A stretch of DNA of 19,251 bases from Piscirickettsiaceae bacterium (GTDB lineage Bacteria > Pseudomonadota > Gammaproteobacteria > Thiomicrospirales > Thiomicrospiraceae), in NCBI GenBank assembly GCA_027019045.1, contig JALUXI010000065.1, forward strand, positions 1 to 19,251, given 5' to 3'. Below, piece after piece: positions 15,798-19,251 of the stretch. A model generated the notes under the pieces. The model did no database searches, had not been told where the DNA came from, and saw only the letters and a list, made by a program, of their open reading frames with translations. Each line of letters starts with the position of its first letter. Within the stretch, counting starts at the first letter, position 1. A program made the translations under genes and the position numbers.

Positions 15798-15830
15798 GAG
15801 CGCTTTGCACGAGATAAATGCACAGCGCTC
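15798..15830 (+). repeat. 16-bp dispersed repeat, copy 2, in a hairpin after feoC
   Basis: GAGCGCTTTGCACGAG at 15798-15813 is identical to 2275-2290. Here it forms the left arm of a hairpin: 15798-15809 pairs with 15819-15830 over 12 bp with a single mismatch and a nine-base loop. No T-run follows on either strand, so it may act as a transcript end-stabiliser or REP-like element rather than a classical terminator. Confidence 0.6.
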
Positions 15831-15889
15831 ATAAAGTTGGTAGAATGTTTGAACTTTAGGGTGGAAAATGACGGTAAACGGTTAGGGAT

Positions 15890-16834
15890 ATGGCTCGATG
15901 GTATTTAAAAGGCAACGCAAGACGGTTTTTTCGGATCAATATGCAGCTGCGCGTGCTGATTTTGCCCCACTCTCCTATTGAAGAGGCTGAAATCTATGCC
16001 ACGGGCATTGAATACTTCCCCCCAAGATTGGAAACCAAGCTTGATTTAGAAAAAAAATCTATTTATCTATGGCTGGAACGCATCCAAGATCATCGTACGC
16101 TCATTACCAACCTATTTAACGAAATTGTTCAATATATTGACTATCTTGGCAACCTACTTAAACAGCTCTCCAGAGGCATTGATCCAAAGCAAGATGCTCA
16201 CTACTGGTTGAGTATGTCGCAATTTAACAAAGGCTTCACCTTGTATGCCACCTTAAAAACTTCTGCCCCCAAAACCTATCAATATGTCAAACTACTGGAA
16301 GAAAAATACATCGCTTTCCTTCAACAACTCCAGTACAGTATTGAACAATCCGATGAAAAAACATTTGCCGTCAAAAGTGCCCCTCCAACAGGCTTTAAAA
16401 TTGACGAACTATACGAAATATTCTCTCAGGAAAAATTCAAAAAGATTCCTCTAATTCAAGCTTTTCATGCCTTAATTAGCTATTTTGAAAGCTATGTAAA
16501 TGTATTTCGAGAACTCTACAACGATAACTACCTCAAAAGTTTTCCTAATGAATGGTCAACTGTCGAAGCCAATATCAGTGCAGGAGGGATTGCAGTACAA
16601 ATGGAAAAACGCTTTACTTTGCACCAAAGAGTGGATGTCAATATCTACTTCCCAGAACACAAACGATTACTAACTTTTGACGGAAATGTCGTAGCGATGC
16701 ACTCTATGGTCAATAGCTACCTTGAAAGAACCGCCATTAATTTTGAATATCCTGATGGGATACAACAAAATTTTTTGCAGACACAAATTCAAGTTTATGA
16801 AATTGAACAAACAATGGATATTCCATTAAAGTGA
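15890..16834 (+). CDS. PilZ-type protein with long helical insert (paralogue 1)
   Basis: 314 residues. The N-terminus NARRFFRI supplies an RxxxR motif (R11, R15), and NISAGG (N228, S230, G233) supplies the second c-di-GMP-binding motif of PilZ domains. Between them lie about 210 residues that look mostly helical and charged. The C-terminal 85 residues have beta-rich PilZ character. A split PilZ with inserted helices recalls the atypical tetrameric tPilZ proteins, but the family is not assigned here. It is probably cytoplasmic and could respond to c-di-GMP. The only in-frame start is the ATG at 15890; TAGGG just before it is a poor site. The gene is nine bases from the next and faces a paralogue at 17254-18216. 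Confidence 0.78.
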   Translation: MARWYLKGNARRFFRINMQLRVLILPHSPIEEAEIYATGIEYFPPRLETKLDLEKKSIYLWLERIQDHRTLITNLFNEIVQYIDYLGNLLKQLSRGIDPKQDAHYWLSMSQFNKGFTLYATLKTSAPKTYQYVKLLEEKYIAFLQQLQYSIEQSDEKTFAVKSAPPTGFKIDELYEIFSQEKFKKIPLIQAFHALISYFESYVNVFRELYNDNYLKSFPNEWSTVEANISAGGIAVQMEKRFTLHQRVDVNIYFPEHKRLLTFDGNVVAMHSMVNSYLERTAINFEYPDGIQQNFLQTQIQVYEIEQTMDIPLK

Positions 16835-16843
16835 TTTAACGCT

Positions 16844-17314
16844 ATGCCAGGAACGAATCATGATGTTGAAGCGGGATTTATGGATGAACTGCCTTTTCCT
16901 TTAAGAGATGCTGCCGTTGATCTCATCACCTACAGTACACTTAAAGAAATGTTGACAATTTTTATCCATGGTCCTACGCCTTTTTTAAAAAGAAAATTTC
17001 CTCACACAGAAAAAGAGTGGCGTACACTCTCTCGTGCTGTACTCCTCACTAAAATTACCTACTTTGAACTCAACCCCATGTTTCCCAATCAAGACATTGA
17101 TCGGTTATGCGATATTGCTATCTATGTTTATGGTCAACCTGATGGCGACCTTGTCAGCCTCTATCATGAAGTCGCAAACAAATACCTTTATTTTGCAGAC
17201 TGGCTCAAGTCAGTTATTGAAGTCAAACAACAGAAACTTCGAATTCAAAAAAATCACGAAAAAGCATCGGGCATCACTTCATCCTCTAAAGGAGACAAAA
17301 GCACTTCTGGATAA
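16844..17314 (+). CDS. Hypothetical helical protein between two PilZ genes
   Basis: 156 residues with no recognised family, signal peptide or membrane helix. It is mostly helical with several aromatic residues (FIHGPTPFLKRKF; VANKYLYFADWL). A start at the internal ATG at 16880 (MDELPFPLRDAAVDL) is also possible and has a slightly better purine-rich upstream region than 16844. It follows PilZ paralogue 1 by nine bases, so the two are likely co-expressed and could act together. The last 20 codons overlap the 3' end of the opposite PilZ gene by 61 bp and encode a Lys/Ser-rich tail (ITSSSKGDKSTSG), which may be a read-through extension. Confidence 0.65.
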   Translation: MPGTNHDVEAGFMDELPFPLRDAAVDLITYSTLKEMLTIFIHGPTPFLKRKFPHTEKEWRTLSRAVLLTKITYFELNPMFPNQDIDRLCDIAIYVYGQPDGDLVSLYHEVANKYLYFADWLKSVIEVKQQKLRIQKNHEKASGITSSSKGDKSTSG

Positions 17315-18216
17315 ACCACCATCGTATCTTTAAGTTCTCTTAGCTGCACAAAAAGAGTAATACTCTTTTGTGTCTCGAAAGGAATAAACTCAAACTCCAG
17401 CCCTACCAAAAATTTACCTGCACCCTCATTCACTTCTCTCACCATCACCATTCGCCCTTCACAAACGACCACCTCATCATCTAGCTTCATAAACACATGA
17501 AATCGACTAAACTTCTCGTAGAACACATCTGTCAAAAAACTACAGCCTCCTGCACTCAGATTCACCCTTCGTTCAGGCCAAAAACTGCTATGAGTGATAG
17601 GTCGATAGTGTACTTTCAAACGATTTAGAACATCGACAAGTAGATTAAATTTCTCCACCAACAACATCAATACCTTAGCGAGCAACACACCTTTCTGAAC
17701 CAGTTTTTCTAAATTATTCACATAGTCATTGACATCAAAATGTAAGCGTTGAGTTGACTGAAAGAGAAATAACTTCCCATCAATACTGGTTTCTGCCACC
17801 TGCACTAATTCCTCCACTACATCTTCCGTTTGAAAGAAAAAATTCTCAATTAAAGGCCTTAATTTTTCAGATCTTCCTGCTTTAGGCACTGCCAACCTAT
17901 GATCTTCTCTCAAACGATAACTAAACTGACCGTCTTCCCTTGGATCCTCTAAATCCATAAATCTATCTAAAATCCAATGAATAAACTTCAATCGTTTATT
18001 GAGTGTATAAAAAACATTCGCGGTTTGAGTATTTTTGATAAACAGTTCATCAATCTCGATAAGAATCTCTTTATCAAGCATCCCCAATCTAACCTCTTCT
18101 TCAGGCTCAAGCACCACCTCTCGCAACTTTTTCAGCGTATGGTCAAAATCACCCAATGTCTGCAAATAGATGGGAATCTCTACATCGTAACGAAAAAAAC
18201 GCCTTGCATTCTCCAT
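17254..18216 (-). CDS. PilZ-type protein with long helical insert (paralogue 2)
   Basis: 320 residues with the same architecture as the plus-strand PilZ gene. NARRFFRY gives RxxxR (R5, R9), NLSAGG gives N219, S221 and G224, and a largely helical, heptad-like region of about 205 residues lies between. The C-terminus has PilZ-like beta character (VVVCEGRMVMVREV, KFLVGLEFEFI). Both c-di-GMP motifs are intact, so binding is plausible but not shown. The start lacks a visible Shine-Dalgarno and lies four bases after the stop of the alpha/beta-hydrolase gene, suggesting translational coupling. The 3' end overlaps the neighbouring convergent gene by 61 bp. Confidence 0.78.
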   Translation of the reverse strand: MENARRFFRYDVEIPIYLQTLGDFDHTLKKLREVVLEPEEEVRLGMLDKEILIEIDELFIKNTQTANVFYTLNKRLKFIHWILDRFMDLEDPREDGQFSYRLREDHRLAVPKAGRSEKLRPLIENFFFQTEDVVEELVQVAETSIDGKLFLFQSTQRLHFDVNDYVNNLEKLVQKGVLLAKVLMLLVEKFNLLVDVLNRLKVHYRPITHSSFWPERRVNLSAGGCSFLTDVFYEKFSRFHVFMKLDDEVVVCEGRMVMVREVNEGAGKFLVGLEFEFIPFETQKSITLFVQLRELKDTMVVYPEVLLSPLEDEVMPDAFS

Positions 18217-18220
18217 AATA

Positions 18221-18871
18221 CTAAATAAACCTTAAGGAAGTACTGATTAACCAAGACGCAATCGTCTCAATCTCCTCTTCACACACACTATGCCCCATTG
18301 GAAAAGTGTGCCACTCTACGGCATAGCCTTTCTTTTCCAAGGCTGCTTTTGATTGCTCCGCCACTGACAAAGGGACAATATCATCATACAGACCATGTGC
18401 CATCAAAATCGGCAAGCCTCGATGCTGAAAAAACTGCTGTGGCAAAGGGAAATAGGTGGACAACGCCATCACCCCTGCCAAACGAAACTCATAACTCAAA
18501 GCCGCATGCAACGCAATCACCCCGCCTTGCGAAAAGCCCGCCAACACAATCTTCTCAGGGGCAATGCCCAAAGCTCGCTGTTCATTAATCAAATCAAACA
18601 CCCGATAACAGGAAACACGAATCCCTGCCGCATCGACGACATTTAACAAATCCAGAGAGCGAATATCGTACCAACTTCGCATCTTCATCCCACCATTGAT
18701 CGTTACAGGCGCTTCTGGTGCCGTTGGAAAAATAAAACGAATACGGTGATCTTCAGGTAAATCCAGTTGCGGAAGCAAAGAAGCAAAATCATTGCCATCC
18801 GCCCCCAAGCCATGCAGCCAGATTACCGCCGAATCGGCGGTCTGTTTCGGTTCAATAACAATCGGATTCAT
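18221..18871 (-). CDS. Carboxylesterase/phospholipase-type alpha/beta-hydrolase
   Basis: 216 residues of the small carboxylesterase family (EstB/YpfH-like). The oxyanion segment HGLGADGNDF is at 20-29, the nucleophile elbow GFSQGG puts the serine at 114, and the acid/base pair is HGLYDDIVP (D163) and MGHSVC (H194). The natural substrate is unknown; relatives hydrolyse short acyl or lysophospholipid esters. No signal peptide is present. The last eight residues (ISTSLRFI) are largely encoded by a solo copy of the palindromic element's end, so the C-terminus may have been changed by insertion or recombination. No Shine-Dalgarno is seen at the start; the gene is divergent from lptM. Confidence 0.88.
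   Translation of the reverse strand: MNPIVIEPKQTADSAVIWLHGLGADGNDFASLLPQLDLPEDHRIRFIFPTAPEAPVTINGGMKMRSWYDIRSLDLLNVVDAAGIRVSCYRVFDLINEQRALGIAPEKIVLAGFSQGGVIALHAALSYEFRLAGVMALSTYFPLPQQFFQHRGLPILMAHGLYDDIVPLSVAEQSKAALEKKGYAVEWHTFPMGHSVCEEEIETIASWLISTSLRFI
18232..18250. repeat. Solo copy of the palindromic element's terminal repeat
   Basis: TTAAGGAAGTACTGATTAA matches 2901-2919 of the 183-bp element with one mismatch in 19 bases. No second arm is found nearby. It lies inside the 3' end of the hydrolase gene, covering codons for about LISTSL. Confidence 0.65.
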
Positions 18872-18921
18872 AGTGATAATTTGATAAAATAAATAGCTTC
18901 AAATTTTAACAGGATTGACCC

Positions 18922-19071
18922 ATGCTCGGGCAGAAACACCGCTTTCTTACGCTACTTATTTTACTCTCCACTAGCCTCGCACTGCTTTCTATAAGCGGCT
19001 GTGGCAAAAAAGGGGCGCTCTACCTGCCTGATGACCCCAAACACGCCCCAAAACAACCCAAAAAAATTTAG
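18922..19071 (+). CDS. lptM: LPS translocon maturation lipoprotein LptM (YifL-like)
   Basis: 49 residues. The N-terminus has a charged start (MLGQKHR), a hydrophobic helix and a lipobox ISGC, so the mature protein would begin at C27 with a lipid anchor. The mature part starts CGKKGALYLPDD, the hallmark of the small YifL/LptM family, and ends Pro/Lys-rich. LptM helps the LptD-LptE complex mature in the outer membrane of E. coli. The gene sits immediately upstream of lysA, a very common arrangement in gammaproteobacteria. ACAGGA precedes the ATG by 8 bases; TAAAAT at 18885-18890 may be a -10 element. Confidence 0.9.
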   Translation: MLGQKHRFLTLLILLSTSLALLSISGCGKKGALYLPDDPKHAPKQPKKI

Positions 19072-19083
19072 AGACTCAAAAAC

Positions 19084-19251
19084 ATGACACAATCTATCAA
19101 TACCCATAGCCCCCAATTCACCTACCAGAATGGCGAACTGCACATTGAACAACTCCCCGTCGCTCAACTCGCTCAAGAGTTTGGCACCCCGCTTTATCTC
19201 TACTCAAAAGCCCACTTTCAACAAAGATGGCAAGCCTTTGACCAAGCTTTT
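19084..19251 (+). CDS. lysA: Diaminopimelate decarboxylase, 5' end only
   Basis: The first 56 residues of the PLP enzyme that makes lysine from meso-diaminopimelate. TYQNGELHIEQLPVAQLAQEFGTPLYLYS and the following AHFQQRW are typical of the LysA N-terminus. The PLP lysine would lie just beyond the window. It starts 12 bases after lptM and is probably co-transcribed with it. Confidence 0.9.
   Translation, partial: MTQSINTHSPQFTYQNGELHIEQLPVAQLAQEFGTPLYLYSKAHFQQRWQAFDQAF

Noticed and set aside
15824..15858. FliA-like promoter before PilZ gene 1
   Set aside because: TAAAGTTG matches the -35, but the block 11 bases later does not resemble GCCGATAA.
18873..18888. Fur-box-like GATAAT repeats upstream of lptM
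   Set aside because: Half-sites are direct rather than inverted and the second half does not match the 7-1-7 consensus.

Overview
The window looks like core-genome DNA of a gammaproteobacterium with moderate GC. The gene set (pyrB plus a degenerate dihydroorotase, proC-yggT-yggU, metX-metW, feoABC, lptM-lysA, a class I PPK2 and c-di-GMP-type PilZ proteins) suggests a free-living bacterium, perhaps of the Thiomicrospira/Hydrogenovibrio group. That placement is inferred from gene content and protein style, not from a marker gene. I see no rRNA, tRNA, CRISPR array, prophage or transposase gene.

Layout. 1-2276 (+): the pyrB 3' end, a pyrC-like gene that has lost its catalytic histidines, and a gene with weak PyrK-like C-terminal similarity, joined by ATGA-type overlaps. 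2376-3874 (-): ppk2 followed by two small genes. A 183-bp nested palindromic element (2901-3083) lies between ppk2 and the first of them. 3951-5952 (+): yggS (PLP homeostasis) overlapping a MOFRL-type glycerate 2-kinase. 5954-7555 (-): a membrane-anchored FMN/Fe-S glutamate-synthase-like protein. 7729-8769 (-): a cysteine-free, Gln-rich DUF5610-like protein with its own terminator and a good match to a FliA (sigma-28) promoter. 8986-12528 (+): proC, yggT, yggU, metX and metW in one tightly packed run. 12533-12772 (-): a small coiled-coil/tail-anchored protein. 12995-15797 (+): feoA-feoB-feoC behind a Fur-box promoter. 15890-18216: two related PilZ proteins facing each other, with a small unknown helical protein between them. 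18221-18871 (-): an alpha/beta-hydrolase upstream of the second PilZ gene. 18922-19251 (+): lptM and the 5' end of lysA.

The most interesting material is accessory structure around housekeeping genes. This includes the 183-bp palindrome and a solo copy of its end that encodes the C-terminus of the hydrolase, a 16-bp sequence found just after two unrelated stop codons, and an inverted repeat inside the PyrK-like gene. It also includes the FliA-type promoter of the DUF5610-like gene and the pair of PilZ proteins whose RxxxR and NxSxxG motifs are separated by more than 200 residues of mostly helical sequence. No gap between genes exceeds 300 bases; the longest are 8770-8985 and 12773-12994, and both carry candidate regulatory sites.
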